The notes beneath the pieces were generated by a model. The model saw nothing but the letters and a program-made list of their open reading frames with translations, had not been told where the DNA came from and made no database searches. From positions 184,001 to 248,000 of the forward strand of contig NZ_CP007739.1 in the NCBI RefSeq assembly GCF_000724485.1: a stretch of DNA of 64,000 nucleotides. Direction: 5' to 3'. This DNA comes from Bacillus methanolicus MGA3. GTDB taxonomy: Bacteria; Bacillota; Bacilli; Bacillales; Cytobacillaceae. The position numbers were made by a program, and so were the translations under genes. Within the stretch, counting starts at the first letter, position 1; the number at the start of each line of letters is the position of its first letter. Positions 43,565 through 53,337 of this stretch are shown here, in pieces.

Positions 43565-44647
43565 ATGAAAACAAAAATTGGTTTGTTATATGGCGGAAAA
43601 TCCGCTGAACATAAAGTGTCCATGCAAACAGCAATGGCTGTTATCAAAGCTCTAGATCTTGAAAAATTTGATATTTATCCAATTTACATAACCGAAGAAG
43701 GTCAATGGATTAAGGGTCCGCAGCTTACTGGACCCGTGGAAAATGTCAAAGAGCTTGAGTTTAAGAAGGAAGATCCTCAAGCGAATGCTCCTTTAGCTCC
43801 AAGCGTTTTTCAGGCTGATGCATCAGAAAAGCAGGAGCCTCTTGATGTGATTTTTCCGTTGTTGCACGGTCCAAATGGAGAAGACGGAACAGTGCAGGGG
43901 CTGCTTGAACTATTAAATCTCCCATACGTTGGAAACGGTGTTCTTGCTTCGGCTGCAGGCATGGACAAAGTCATTATGAAAAATATTTTTGCTCAAGCAG
44001 GGCTTTCCCAAGTTAACTATGTTTGGTTTATCCGAAGCGAGTGGGAAAAAGCAAAAGAACAAGCGTATGAGAAAGTGGAAAAAGAACTAGGCTATCCTTG
44101 TTTTGTAAAACCTGCAAACCTTGGATCAAGCGTCGGAATCAACAAAGCAACAAACAGAAGCGAGCTTGAAGCAGCTTTCCAAGAAGCGTTCCAATTCGAC
44201 CGGAAAATCATAATTGAAGAGGGCGTGACGGCAAGAGAAATTGAAATCGGTGTACTGGGGAATGACGAGCCGGAATGTTCGGTTGCCGGCGAAATCGTTC
44301 CGAAGAAAGAATTTTATGACTACAAAGCCAAATATGAAGACGGCGATACTGCTCTCATTATCCCGGCAGATTTAACGGAGGAAGAATACGCTAAACTAAA
44401 AGAAATGGCAATTAAAGCTTTTAAAGCATTAGATTGTTCAGGCCTTGTCAGAGCAGACTTTTTCTTAACAAAAGATGGAAAATTATACATCAATGAGGTA
44501 AACACGATGCCGGGATTCACCCCTTTCAGTATGTTCCCGCTCCTCTGGAAACACTCTGGAATTGAATATCCTGAGCTAATTGAACGCCTTGTCAAACTGG
44601 CAAAAGAAAGGCATGCTGAAAAACAAAATATTAAACATACACTATAA
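43565..44647 (+). CDS. ddl: D-alanine--D-alanine ligase
   Basis: ATP-grasp ligase making D-Ala-D-Ala for peptidoglycan, 360 residues. Motifs: [13 protein letters not shown] (N-terminal), [33 protein letters not shown], and the C-terminal [18 protein letters not shown]. The start is ATG 43565, eight bases after TGGAGG; the ATG at 43538 has no site. It lies next to murF, which uses its product. The lysine in FVKPANL is the ATP contact. Confidence 0.97.
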   Translation: MKTKIGLLYGGKSAEHKVSMQTAMAVIKALDLEKFDIYPIYITEEGQWIKGPQLTGPVENVKELEFKKEDPQANAPLAPSVFQADASEKQEPLDVIFPLLHGPNGEDGTVQGLLELLNLPYVGNGVLASAAGMDKVIMKNIFAQAGLSQVNYVWFIRSEWEKAKEQAYEKVEKELGYPCFVKPANLGSSVGINKATNRSELEAAFQEAFQFDRKIIIEEGVTAREIEIGVLGNDEPECSVAGEIVPKKEFYDYKAKYEDGDTALIIPADLTEEEYAKLKEMAIKAFKALDCSGLVRADFFLTKDGKLYINEVNTMPGFTPFSMFPLLWKHSGIEYPELIERLVKLAKERHAEKQNIKHTL

Positions 44648-44653
44648 CACCAG

Positions 44654-44685
44654 GACACGGCGATAATGCCGTGTCATTCCTTTTC
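44654..44685 (+). terminator. Hairpin between ddl and murF
   Basis: GACACGGC - GATAAT - GCCGTGTC followed by ATTCCTTTT; the T-run is weak, so some read-through into murF is likely. Confidence 0.65.
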
Positions 44686-44714
44686 ACCATAAAAAGGAAA
44701 GAAGGGAGTAGACA

Positions 44715-46100
44715 ATGATTCAAAAAACGATCAAACAAATAAAAGAAATGATTAAGGTCGAAAACGATCTATCTAATTTTGAAAACATAGAGATTAATGG
44801 TGTTGCCATTGATTCCCGGAAAATTAAAATAGGAAATCTGTTTATTCCTTTCAAAGGGGAGAATACAGACGGGCACCGTTTTGTAGAAGATGCAATCAAG
44901 AAAGGTGCAGCTGCTGCACTTTGGCAAAAAGATGTACCAAATCCGCCGCTCGATTTGCCTGTTTTGATTGTTGAAGATACATTAAGAGCGCTGCAGGAGC
45001 TGGCACGAAGCTACCGCAATGAATTAAATATTAAGATTGTTGGAATTACCGGCAGCAATGGGAAGACGACTACAAAGGACATGACGGCCAACTTGCTTTC
45101 CATAAAATATAAAGTTCAAAAAACAGAAGGTAATTTTAACAACCATATCGGACTTCCGTTGACGGTCTTAAGCTTAAAACCAGATACGGAAATGGCCGTT
45201 CTCGAGATGGGCATGAGCGGCCGGGGCGAAATTGAATTTCTGACAAAACTTGCCCGACCAAATGCAGTCATCATCACTAATATCGGAGAGTCCCATCTTC
45301 TAGATCTCGGATCAAGAGAAGCCATTGCCGACGCCAAATTAGAAATCATTAAGGGCCTTGAGGACGGCGGATTAATCGTTTATCACGGAGATGAACCGCT
45401 CTTGAAAGAGCGATTGGAAAATTTTGATGGAAATGCGGTTTTAAAAACATTCGGAAGAAGCGAAAGGAATAACTTGTATCCGATTGAAATCCAACAAAGT
45501 GACAAGGGAAACGAGTTTAAAATTAATGCATCTCCTGAGGTTTTCTCGTTGCCGGTTCTCGGCACTCATAATGTGTTAAATGCCCTTGCAGCGATGCTGG
45601 CAGCTGAATATTTCGGCATTCCATTTGAAAAAATGAACGAAGGATTTTCAAACTTAAAGCTGACCAATATGCGCATGGAAATTGTTGAAGGAAAAAATGG
45701 CGAGAAAATCATCAATGACGCTTATAATGCCAGCCCAACTTCCATGAATGCTGCTGTTGAGCTCGTTTCGAATCTTTCCGGTTATAAAAACAAAATATTA
45801 GTACTCGGCGATATGCTTGAGCTCGGTCCGCAAGAAGAGCAATTCCATTACAATGTTGGAGCCAATTTAGATCCGGAAAAAGTTGATTTTGTATTTACGT
45901 ATGGAAAGCTCGGCAGCCATATTGCAGAAGGTGCCAAAACGGTTCTTCCGGAAAAAAGAGTATTTGCCTTCTTTGATAAAAATTCGTTAATAAATGAATT
46001 AACGAAACACACAAACAATGAGACGTTAATACTAGTGAAAGCATCGAGAGGGATGAAGTTAGAGGACGTTGTATTAGCATTACAAAAGAAAGAACAATAA
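44715..46100 (+). CDS. murF: UDP-N-acetylmuramoyl-tripeptide--D-alanyl-D-alanine ligase
   Basis: Adds D-Ala-D-Ala to the UDP-MurNAc-tripeptide, 461 residues. Mur-ligase ATP motif GITGSNGKTTTKDM (about residues 112-125), NFNNHIGLPLTVL, LEMGMSGRGEI and C-terminal NDAYNASPTSMNAAVE are intact. AAAGAAGGGAG precedes the ATG. It follows ddl by 67 bases with a weak hairpin between. A strong terminator lies just after the stop. Confidence 0.97.
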   Translation: MIQKTIKQIKEMIKVENDLSNFENIEINGVAIDSRKIKIGNLFIPFKGENTDGHRFVEDAIKKGAAAALWQKDVPNPPLDLPVLIVEDTLRALQELARSYRNELNIKIVGITGSNGKTTTKDMTANLLSIKYKVQKTEGNFNNHIGLPLTVLSLKPDTEMAVLEMGMSGRGEIEFLTKLARPNAVIITNIGESHLLDLGSREAIADAKLEIIKGLEDGGLIVYHGDEPLLKERLENFDGNAVLKTFGRSERNNLYPIEIQQSDKGNEFKINASPEVFSLPVLGTHNVLNALAAMLAAEYFGIPFEKMNEGFSNLKLTNMRMEIVEGKNGEKIINDAYNASPTSMNAAVELVSNLSGYKNKILVLGDMLELGPQEEQFHYNVGANLDPEKVDFVFTYGKLGSHIAEGAKTVLPEKRVFAFFDKNSLINELTKHTNNETLILVKASRGMKLEDVVLALQKKEQ

Positions 46101-46115
46101 AACTCTGTATTAATA

Positions 46116-46152
46116 GAAATCCCTGTTTCATGTGAAACGGGGATTTTTTATA
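46116..46152 (+). terminator. Rho-independent terminator after murF
   Basis: AAATCCCTGTTTCA - TG - TGAAACGGGGATTT followed by T-run; includes a 16-base parS-like core (see rejected items). Confidence 0.92.
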
Positions 46153-46233
46153 TCATTTCATTCATTTGTATGATATTTGTAAAAAAGTATAAAATAAAGA
46201 AAATTAGGTAATCAAATATACGGAGGAACAAGC

Positions 46234-46965
46234 ATGATAGGGTGCTTATGCATACATGGATTTACCGGTTCTCCGTATGAAGTGGAACCGCTGGTTGATT
46301 TTTTAAAAGAACATACAAATTGGGAGATTGCTGCACCGACTTTACCGGGCCATGGAGAAACACTTCAGTTAAAAGGCGTCCGATATAAAGATTGGATTAA
46401 GCACGCTGAAGAGGAACTTAAGAAGCTGATGAAGAGATGCGAGACGGTTTATGTTATTGGTTTTTCCATGGGAGGGTTGATCGCTGCCTATCTTGCTGTC
46501 AATTATCCTGTAAAAAAACTGGTTTTACTTAGTGCCGCTGCTTATTATGTAAATCCAAAACAGCTCGCAGCAGATATCGGAAAGATGGTAAAAGATACAT
46601 TCAGGGGAGAATTGCAAAATAATGATTTGTTTCTCCGATATAAGAAAAAAATCAAAGATACCCCAATTTCAGCAACTTTTCAATTTCGCACGCTTGTTTC
46701 AAATATCCGGCCCATTCTGGAAAAAATTGAAATTCCAACGTTTATCGCCCAAGGAGAAGCAGATGGGATTGTACCTTCTAAAAGCGCGAAATATATATAT
46801 GAAAAGATTGGTACTGAACATAAAAATATTAAATACATTAAGAAATCGGGGCATATGATTTGCCATTGCGATGAAAATGAGGAGCTTTTTTCTGATATCC
46901 TTGAATTTTTATCCTTAGAAACAGGCACCAATTTAAACAAACGTTTAATGAATAATTATAAGTAA
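46234..46965 (+). CDS. Carboxylesterase, alpha/beta hydrolase fold
   Basis: A 243-residue enzyme similar to thermophilic Bacillus carboxylesterase Est30 and YvaK. The oxyanion segment CIHGFTGSP is at the N terminus, nucleophile elbow GFSMGG (about residues 76-81), acid in QGEADGIVPS and His in KKSGHMICHCD. It lacks a signal peptide and is cytoplasmic. Single gene with a terminator downstream. Confidence 0.88.
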   Translation: MIGCLCIHGFTGSPYEVEPLVDFLKEHTNWEIAAPTLPGHGETLQLKGVRYKDWIKHAEEELKKLMKRCETVYVIGFSMGGLIAAYLAVNYPVKKLVLLSAAAYYVNPKQLAADIGKMVKDTFRGELQNNDLFLRYKKKIKDTPISATFQFRTLVSNIRPILEKIEIPTFIAQGEADGIVPSKSAKYIYEKIGTEHKNIKYIKKSGHMICHCDENEELFSDILEFLSLETGTNLNKRLMNNYK

Positions 46966-47071
46966 GAAAAATCTACCGATGGAACTTTCACTTTATTGCA
47001 ATAAAACCTTTTAAATGTTAAGATAAACTTCAAAGTGCCTAAGAGAGAAAGTCTTTGACAATCGGACATCC

Positions 47072-47100
47072 TCCAAGAAGGAGAATGTCTTTTTTTGCGA
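47072..47100 (+). terminator. Rho-independent terminator between esterase and cshA
   Basis: GACATCCTCC - AAGAA - GGAGAATGTC followed by seven T. It ends the esterase transcript or attenuates cshA. Confidence 0.85.
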
Positions 47101-47178
47101 CTCATTTATCTTTAAAAGCCATTGTTTATCACTTGTATTTAAGATTATATATACTGATTTAGTAAGGAGAAGGATACA

Positions 47179-48636
47179 TTGACGAAGTTTCAAGATTTAG
47201 GTTTAAGTCCTGCAATGATGAAATCGATAAAAAAAATGGGATTTGAGGAAGCTACTCCAATTCAAGCTCAAACGATCCCGTTAAGCCTGGAAAACAAAGA
47301 TCTAATCGGCCAAGCGCAAACCGGAACAGGAAAAACAGCAGCATTCGGAATCCCACTTATCGAAAAAATCGATATAGATCAGGACGTTATTCAAGGGATT
47401 GTAGTAGCACCGACGAGGGAGCTTGCCATTCAAGTTTCTGAAGAATTATTTAAAATTGGATATGGAAAGAAAGCACGGGTTCTAGCCATTTTTGGAGGAC
47501 AGGACATTAGCCGGCAAATTAAGGCGCTGAAAAAACGCCCGCACATTATTGTGGGAACTCCTGGCCGAATATTAGACCATATTAACCGGAAAACAATTCG
47601 CCTCGACAATGTAAAAATGGCTGTCCTTGACGAAGCAGATGAAATGCTGAATATGGGTTTTATTGATGATATTGAAGCGATTCTCGCCCAGATTCCGAAA
47701 GAGCGCCAGACGCTGTTATTCTCCGCTACGATGCCTGCACCGATTCAAAGAATGGCTGAGAAATTTATGAAAAATCCGCAAATTGTCCGTGTACAGTCTA
47801 AAGAAATGACTGTTCCGCAAATTGAACAATTCTACCTTGAAGTACATGAGAAAAACAAGTTCGATGTTCTGACAAGGTTATTGGATATTCAATCTCCTGA
47901 ATTGGCAATTGTTTTTGGAAGAACAAAGCGCCGTGTGGATGAATTATCCGAAGCGTTAAATTTAAGAGGCTATATGGCAGAAGGAATTCATGGTGATTTA
48001 AGTCAGGCGAAACGCCTTTCTGTCTTGCGTAAATTTAAAGAAGGTTTGATTGATGTTCTTGTGGCGACGGACGTTGCAGCTCGTGGGCTTGATATTTCAG
48101 GCGTTACTCACGTTTACAATTTTGATATCCCGCAAGACCCTGAAAGTTATGTTCACCGGATTGGACGGACAGGACGTGCCGGCAAAACCGGTATGGCGAT
48201 GACATTTGTCACACCTAGAGAAAAAGCCTATTTGAAAATCGTTGAAAAAACGATCAAGAGGCGAATGGACAAAATGAAGCCGCCCACTTTGGATGAAGCA
48301 TTGGAAGGCCAGCAAAAGGCGACAATAGATAAAATTATTCAAACAATTGAAACAAATAACCTTCAATTTTACAAACAGGCTGCAGAGGAGCTGCTTGAAC
48401 AGCATGATGCAGTTACGGTTGTTTCTGCCGTTTTAAAAATGCTGACAAAAGAGCCGGATACAACTCCTGTTAAACTTACTGAGGAAACTCCTCTTCCGCC
48501 AAAACGAGATCGTGACCGAATCTCAAGTGACAAGAGACGCGGCAGTCATGAAACTTATGGGAGAAAAAAAAGCACATTAAAAGCGCGTTCCGGCGCAAAA
48601 CGAAATAGTTCTTCAAATTCAAGAAGCTATCGGTAA
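47179..48636 (+). CDS. cshA: DEAD-box ATP-dependent RNA helicase CshA
   Basis: RNA helicase of 485 residues acting in cold adaptation and mRNA turnover, and associated with the degradosome in B. subtilis. Motifs in order: Q motif [61 protein letters not shown] basic, Ser/Arg/Lys-rich C tail ([14 protein letters not shown]) binds RNA. The start is TTG 47179, eight bases after AAGGAGA. Monocistronic. Confidence 0.96.
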   Translation: MTKFQDLGLSPAMMKSIKKMGFEEATPIQAQTIPLSLENKDLIGQAQTGTGKTAAFGIPLIEKIDIDQDVIQGIVVAPTRELAIQVSEELFKIGYGKKARVLAIFGGQDISRQIKALKKRPHIIVGTPGRILDHINRKTIRLDNVKMAVLDEADEMLNMGFIDDIEAILAQIPKERQTLLFSATMPAPIQRMAEKFMKNPQIVRVQSKEMTVPQIEQFYLEVHEKNKFDVLTRLLDIQSPELAIVFGRTKRRVDELSEALNLRGYMAEGIHGDLSQAKRLSVLRKFKEGLIDVLVATDVAARGLDISGVTHVYNFDIPQDPESYVHRIGRTGRAGKTGMAMTFVTPREKAYLKIVEKTIKRRMDKMKPPTLDEALEGQQKATIDKIIQTIETNNLQFYKQAAEELLEQHDAVTVVSAVLKMLTKEPDTTPVKLTEETPLPPKRDRDRISSDKRRGSHETYGRKKSTLKARSGAKRNSSSNSRSYR

Positions 48637-48664
48637 GAGAGCGATTTGCTCTCTTTTTTTTTGC
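48634..48664 (+). terminator. Rho-independent terminator of cshA
   Basis: AGAGAGC - GATTT - GCTCTCT followed by eight T. Confidence 0.9.
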
Positions 48665-48828
48665 GTATTTTTCTCCGGGCGCATAGATCAACGTTATCGT
48701 TCGATATCGAAAAAATGAAACTATTTTTTGGGAAAATACGTAAATCAATTATACTTTCTTACAATGACCATCCTCTATTATATACTTAGGTAGAGTGTTT
48801 TAATTTGGAAACACAGGAGGATTTCGTG

Positions 48829-49308
48829 ATGATTTCAGAACCGGAAAAAAGAATCTCTGAGCGGGCATTAAAGGTTTGGAGAATCTTTGGAGCTATTCAA
48901 TCCGTTTTTATGTGGATGATTGCTGTCGGAGTGACAATTTTAACAATTATTTTTCATTGGCCAATCTGGATTCCGGCAGGGCTTATCATTATTGCAATCA
49001 TTAGTTCTTATTTTTTTATCATCCTTCTTCCAGTATTGCGGTGGAAAAGATGGAGATACGAAGTCAGGGACCAGGAAATTGAACTTCAGCATGGGGTATT
49101 TATCATAAAACGGACGCTAGTGCCGATGATCCGAGTTCAGCATGTTGATACACAGCAAGGCCCTTTATTAAGAAAATATCATTTAGCTACCGTTACCGTT
49201 TCAACAGCGGCAACTGTACATGAAATTCCCGCTTTAGATATGGAGGAGGCGGAGGAGCTGCGTTCTTCAATCTCGCGGTTAGCAAGGGTGGCTGATGAAG
49301 ATGTCTGA
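48829..49308 (+). CDS. ydbS: Bacterial PH-domain (bPH2) membrane protein YdbS
   Basis: A 159-residue membrane protein with two helices (VFMWMIAVGVTILTIIF and PAGLIIIAIISSYFFIILLP) followed by a bPH2 domain (VRDQEIELQHGVFIIKRTLVPMIRVQ in part). The ATG at 48829 is eight bases after AGGAGG. It pairs with ydbT, which starts inside its 3' end. The pair is reported in Bacillus to protect against membrane-active peptides; the exact role is not known. Confidence 0.88.
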   Translation: MISEPEKRISERALKVWRIFGAIQSVFMWMIAVGVTILTIIFHWPIWIPAGLIIIAIISSYFFIILLPVLRWKRWRYEVRDQEIELQHGVFIIKRTLVPMIRVQHVDTQQGPLLRKYHLATVTVSTAATVHEIPALDMEEAEELRSSISRLARVADEDV

Positions 49309-50737
49309 ACCAAAACGGCTTCACCCTATTTCTGCAATTTATCACTTTATCAAACAGTTGAAAGAAATGATTATTCCAATCCTTGTACTCGTTTTTATTA
49401 AAGGGAAAGGAAGCGACGGAGAGCTATTTTCCTTGTTTATTTCAGTCGGTACTGTTTTATTTATCTTAATTAGCGGTATTTTATCATGGCTTAGGTTTAC
49501 CTACCGAATTGAAGAAGATGAACTTCGAATTGAATACGGGCTTTTTATTCGAAAAAAACGTTATATTCCATTTGAGCGCATTCAAAGCATTGATTTTTCA
49601 GAAGGTATCTTGCATCGTCCGCTCGGTCTTGTAAAAGTAACAGTCGAGACTGCCGGATCGGGCGGTATGGGGTTGAATGATGCGGAGGCTGTATTAACTG
49701 CTATCACAAAAACAGAAGCGGAAGCGATTAAAGAAATTTTAGCTTCTGTTAAAGACTCCGGAAAGATGGAGAACGGGCCAGGAACAAAATTTAATGAGGA
49801 AATCATTTATAAAATATCTCCTCAGGAATTGCTGCTGCTAGCTTCGACATCAGGTGGAGCAGGAGTTGTGATTTCAGCTGTGTTTGCGTTCCTCTCTCAG
49901 TTGGATGAAATTATTCCATATGAAAAAGTTTTTTCAGGATTTGAACATTTAATAAAAAACGGTATTATTTTTGTTTCGATCATTGTTTTTCTAGGTTTCT
50001 TTCTTGCCTGGCTGATCGCCGTTATCAGAATGATGGTGTCATACGCTGATTTTACCGTAAAAAAAGTAAATGATGATATTATTATTTCAAGAGGACTTCT
50101 CGAAAAGCGCCAGATAACCATTCCGCTTCATCGGATCCAGGCGATTAAAATTAGTGAAAACCTTATTAGACAGCCACTAAAGTATGCAACTGTCATTATT
50201 GAGAATGCAGGCGGCTCTTCTGTTAATGAAGAGAGAGCAAGCGTTATTTTACTGCCGATCATAAAAAGAGAAAAGATTCCAGGAATCATGCAGCCCTTCT
50301 TTTCTGATTATAAGTTTCTAACAAATTTTGAGCCTGCTCCGAAAAGAGCGTTAAAAAGGTATTTGATTAGAGGCTGGGTGTTGATTGCTCCTTTTGTGCT
50401 CCTGCTGATTTTTTTTCTCCGTCCATTGGGATATTTTTCATTGCTTCTCATTCCTGCAATTTCTTGTTGGTCGCTCCTCAAATATAAAGATGCAGGCTGG
50501 AGCATTGACAATTATCAACTTGCCTTAAGATATCGGGGAATAAGTAAGAATACTGTTTTTATGAAAAAAAACAAAATCCAGTCATTATCTGTTAGAGAAA
50601 GTTATTTTCAAAGAAAGAAACAGCTTGCCACACTGGATGCGGTTGTAAAATCAGGCATCGGAGGCTCAGGAGGAACAGTTGCCGATTTACAAAAGGAAGA
50701 TTGTTATTTTGTTTATCGATGGTATCAAAGAAAATGA
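49295..50737 (+). CDS. ydbT: Bacterial PH-domain membrane protein YdbT
   Basis: A 480-residue membrane protein with three bPH2 modules (around residues 70-140, 255-340 and 400-475), each containing the RIQSIDF/RIQAIKI/KIQSLSV signature and separated by membrane helix pairs. ATG 49295 and ATG 49301 are both possible; AAGGGTG fits either. Overlaps ydbS by 14 bases. Probable partner of YdbS. Confidence 0.88.
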   Translation: MKMSEPKRLHPISAIYHFIKQLKEMIIPILVLVFIKGKGSDGELFSLFISVGTVLFILISGILSWLRFTYRIEEDELRIEYGLFIRKKRYIPFERIQSIDFSEGILHRPLGLVKVTVETAGSGGMGLNDAEAVLTAITKTEAEAIKEILASVKDSGKMENGPGTKFNEEIIYKISPQELLLLASTSGGAGVVISAVFAFLSQLDEIIPYEKVFSGFEHLIKNGIIFVSIIVFLGFFLAWLIAVIRMMVSYADFTVKKVNDDIIISRGLLEKRQITIPLHRIQAIKISENLIRQPLKYATVIIENAGGSSVNEERASVILLPIIKREKIPGIMQPFFSDYKFLTNFEPAPKRALKRYLIRGWVLIAPFVLLLIFFLRPLGYFSLLLIPAISCWSLLKYKDAGWSIDNYQLALRYRGISKNTVFMKKNKIQSLSVRESYFQRKKQLATLDAVVKSGIGGSGGTVADLQKEDCYFVYRWYQRK

Positions 50738-50765
50738 AAAAAGCGCCAGCGGGCGCTTTTTTATT
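50736..50765. terminator. Bidirectional terminator between ydbT and the rhomboid gene
   Basis: AAAAAAGCGCC - AGC - GGGCGCTTTTTT, symmetrical A and T runs. Confidence 0.9.
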
Positions 50766-50770
50766 TGTAG

Positions 50771-51370
50771 CTAAAATCCGGCTTTTTCAGTCGTTAAAAA
50801 AACAGCGCCTATGACAATACCGGTAATCAATCCGAAAATATGAGCGGTAACATTGATATTGTCCTGGACAAAAGTCATAATCAAGCTAATAGCAGAGATT
50901 GTCAATATAATTTGGGTGTTTTGCTTCGAAAGCAAATGCTTCTTAAAAAGGATAATGGCAATGTAAAAGCCGAAAAGCCCGAAAATAGCACCGCTTGACC
51001 CAACATGGATGAATGTCAGTGGTTTTATGAGAAAAGTGGCGATGTTAGCGGCAATCCCACTTGAAAAATATAAAATCATGAATTTCTTTTTGCCGATGAT
51101 TCGTTCAAGAGCGGGGCCAAACAGAACAAGGGAAAAACTGTTGAATAGCATATGGGAAAACCCGCTGTGCAAAACGATTGGAGTGACCAGCCGCCAATAT
51201 TCCCCTGCCGCAATGTATAAGTTAACACCAGCTAGTTTTTCGAATAGAAGTCTATTTGGAAAGATAGGTAAAATCGTGAGAAAATATAAAAATACATGTA
51301 CTCCAACAATAATAGAAACAATTGGATAGTAGCGAATAAATTCACGAAAACTTTCTGTTCTTGTAAACAT
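50771..51370 (-). CDS. ydcA: Rhomboid family intramembrane serine protease
   Basis: A 199-residue six-helix protease. The catalytic dyad is Ser126 in HVGSSGAIFG and His177 in VTAHIFGLITG, with the N-terminal HSGFSHMLFNSFSL segment giving the oxyanion His/Asn. The start is ATG 51370 behind GGGAGG; a longer frame upstream runs through non-coding sequence. Transcribed leftwards, divergent from acpS; YdcA has the same length in B. subtilis. Confidence 0.93.
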   Translation of the reverse strand: MFTRTESFREFIRYYPIVSIIVGVHVFLYFLTILPIFPNRLLFEKLAGVNLYIAAGEYWRLVTPIVLHSGFSHMLFNSFSLVLFGPALERIIGKKKFMILYFSSGIAANIATFLIKPLTFIHVGSSGAIFGLFGFYIAIILFKKHLLSKQNTQIILTISAISLIMTFVQDNINVTAHIFGLITGIVIGAVFLTTEKAGF

Positions 51371-51488
51371 ACTGAACCTCCCACAGGACGATACAAACAT
51401 CATAGCCTGAACGCTACATAAAAACCATACTTGTACAATAATAATGATATGCATATGAAAATTAATTAGAAGGAAGAGAAGATGAAAT

Positions 51489-51845
51489 ATGATTTTAGGT
51501 ATTGGCATTGATATTGTTGAGTTAGACCGAATAAAAAGAATCGCTGAGCAACAGGAGAAATTTATCGATCGAATTTTAACTGAGACAGAAAAGCTTGAAT
51601 ACCACAAACTTTCAGCTAAAAGGAAAACAGAGTTTCTGGCAGGCCGATTTGCGGCAAAAGAAGCTTTCGCAAAAGCGGCCGGAACAGGGATTGGACATGA
51701 GCTTTCGTTTTTAGATATTGAAATCGTGGCAGATGATAAAGGAAAACCTTTTATTGTTAAACCTTATCGGGATGGTGTTCATTTATCCATTTCTCACAGC
51801 CGCGATTTTGCTGTTGCCCAAGTGGTTATAGAGGATAATAAATAA
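51489..51845 (+). CDS. acpS: Holo-[acyl-carrier-protein] synthase
   Basis: Transfers 4'-phosphopantetheine from CoA to ACP, 118 residues. Motifs: [12 protein letters not shown] with the Mg-binding Asp8, and [19 protein letters not shown] with the second acidic residue. A GAAGAGAAGATGAA-type site precedes the ATG. Confidence 0.96.
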   Translation: MILGIGIDIVELDRIKRIAEQQEKFIDRILTETEKLEYHKLSAKRKTEFLAGRFAAKEAFAKAAGTGIGHELSFLDIEIVADDKGKPFIVKPYRDGVHLSISHSRDFAVAQVVIEDNK

Positions 51846-51872
51846 AATTTTTACAGGCTTGTTATTCGGCGG

Positions 51873-51902
51873 GGCATATTCGTTTAGGTTGTCTCATATA
51901 TT
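51873..51902 (+). promoter_or_regulatory. Candidate SigE promoter of ydcC
   Basis: GCATATT (51874-51880), 14 bases, CATATATT (51895-51902), close to the mother-cell SigE pattern ATATT - 13-14 - CATACAMT. B. subtilis ydcC is, as I recall, a SigE gene. Confidence 0.5.
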
Positions 51903-52046
51903 CATAGTGCATAGGAGAGACAAGGCCAGGCGGCGGGAACATTGGCGATTTCGAACAAATACGTGAAAACGGAAGCCAATGTCTTAACCCTGTGCATACT
52001 CTCCATTTTCCGTGTTGAAATGAGACAAAAGGGGCTGAAAGGGAAA

Positions 52047-53060
52047 ATGAAAAAAAAGTTATTGCTGCTTCTCGCCGGGCTTATGGTCATTATTGCATTA
52101 ACCGCATGTGGTTCGAAATCACAGGAGGATGTTGTTAAAAAACTTAACAGTAAAGTGGAGGAAATGAAAGGCTACAAAGCCAACGCAAAAATGACATTGC
52201 AAATAGGTACAGAGCCGCAAGTGTATGATGTTCAAATTTGGCATAAGGAACCGAATTACTACCGTGTAAACTTGAAAAATGAAAAGAAAGATCAAAGCCA
52301 AATGATTCTTCGAAATGATGATGGTGTATTTGTACTAACTCCTGCTCTTAACAAAAGCTTCCGATTCCAAAGTGAATGGCCGCAGAACAGCAGTCAGGCA
52401 TACCTTTATGAATCCTTGGTAAAGGATATATTGGAAGATAAAGAATCAAAGTTCTCGGCAACGAAAGACCATTATGTATTTGAAACAAAAACACGTTATC
52501 AAAATAATAAAATGCTTCCGTTTCAAGAAATTACCCTTAACAAAAAAGATTTATCTCCGGTTAGTGTAAAAGTGATGGATACGGACCGAAATGCACTCGT
52601 AACTGTTAAGTTTTCGGAAGTAAAATTCAATGCTTCCTTTGATAAAAATGATTTTGATATGAAAAAGAATATGACCGGTGCACAATTAGAAGTCCCTGTA
52701 ATGGCAGATTCGGGTGATAAGGAATTTACAGTGAAGTATCCAACTGCCGAAATTCCGGGCGTTAGTTTAGTAGATGAGAAAGTGGTGAAAACAGAAGACG
52801 GAAAACGCGTTGTCTTAACATTTGATGGGGAAAAATCTTATACACTTATTCAAGAGAAAGCGAAAGTAATGCCGGCTGAAGCTTCCGCAACATTTGTAAA
52901 AGGAGAACCTGTGGATTTAGGATTTACAGTTGGTGCACTGTCAGACAAAATGGTGACCTGGACATATCAAGGAGTCGATTATACGATTGCATCGAACGAT
53001 TTATCACCAGAAGAATTAGTAACGGTAGCCCGTTCCGTATCCGAAAGTATGGTTAAATAA
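52047..53060 (+). CDS. ydcC: LolA-like lipoprotein YdcC
   Basis: A 337-residue lipoprotein with signal peptide and lipobox LTAC (Cys20) after LLLLLAGLMVIIA. The mature part has the LolA/MucB-like beta barrel pattern (GYKANAKMTLQIGTEP, YYRVNLKN, DDGVFVLTPALNKSFRF). The start is ATG 52047; the longer frame's N-terminal 35 residues look random. Known in Bacillus as a sporulation-expressed outer-leaflet lipoprotein of unknown job. A palindromic element follows. Confidence 0.88.
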   Translation: MKKKLLLLLAGLMVIIALTACGSKSQEDVVKKLNSKVEEMKGYKANAKMTLQIGTEPQVYDVQIWHKEPNYYRVNLKNEKKDQSQMILRNDDGVFVLTPALNKSFRFQSEWPQNSSQAYLYESLVKDILEDKESKFSATKDHYVFETKTRYQNNKMLPFQEITLNKKDLSPVSVKVMDTDRNALVTVKFSEVKFNASFDKNDFDMKKNMTGAQLEVPVMADSGDKEFTVKYPTAEIPGVSLVDEKVVKTEDGKRVVLTFDGEKSYTLIQEKAKVMPAEASATFVKGEPVDLGFTVGALSDKMVTWTYQGVDYTIASNDLSPEELVTVARSVSESMVK

Positions 53061-53065
53061 TTACA

Positions 53066-53192
53066 GGGGGTGACTCATAAGGGTCTGACTTCCTCCAACA
53101 ATGACAATATATAGAATGGTTTTATTAATGTTTATCTATATGTTGTATTGGAGGGGCATGACCCTTTGTTTTTTAGTCATCCTTTTTTTTTT
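53066..53192. repeat. Imperfect palindromic element, about 127 bp (copy B)
   Basis: GGGGTGACT ... AGTCATCC outer arms, AAGGGTC/GACCCTT middle arms and CCTCCAACAATGACAATATATA/TATATGTTGTATTGGAGG inner arms around a 21-base centre. Same plan as the element near 42,430. It lies between ydcC and alr and could end ydcC transcription. Confidence 0.75.
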
Positions 53193-53221
53193 TACAGCTT
53201 GGCCATTGCCAATTTATGTTG

Positions 53222-53250
53222 TTGACAAGTTCACCAAGGAGTTTTAATCT
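53222..53250 (+). promoter_or_regulatory. SigA promoter of alr
   Basis: TTGACA - 17 bases - TAATCT, followed by an 88-base leader to the alr start. Confidence 0.65.
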
Positions 53251-53337
53251 AACTATTATTATATTTACTACAACTGAGCGGACAGTTTTTCAAACACAGT
53301 TTTAACTCGAACGGATGCAGAAGGAAGTGGAAAAAGG

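Noticed and set aside
46122..46137. parS-like sequence TGTTTCATGTGAAACG
   Set aside because: It differs from the parS consensus TGTTNCACGTGAAACA at two positions and is fully explained as the stem of the murF terminator.
51371..51607. N-terminal extension of the rhomboid gene
   Set aside because: The frame upstream of ATG 51370 runs through the divergent promoter region and lacks rhomboid similarity; GGGAGG fits the shorter start.
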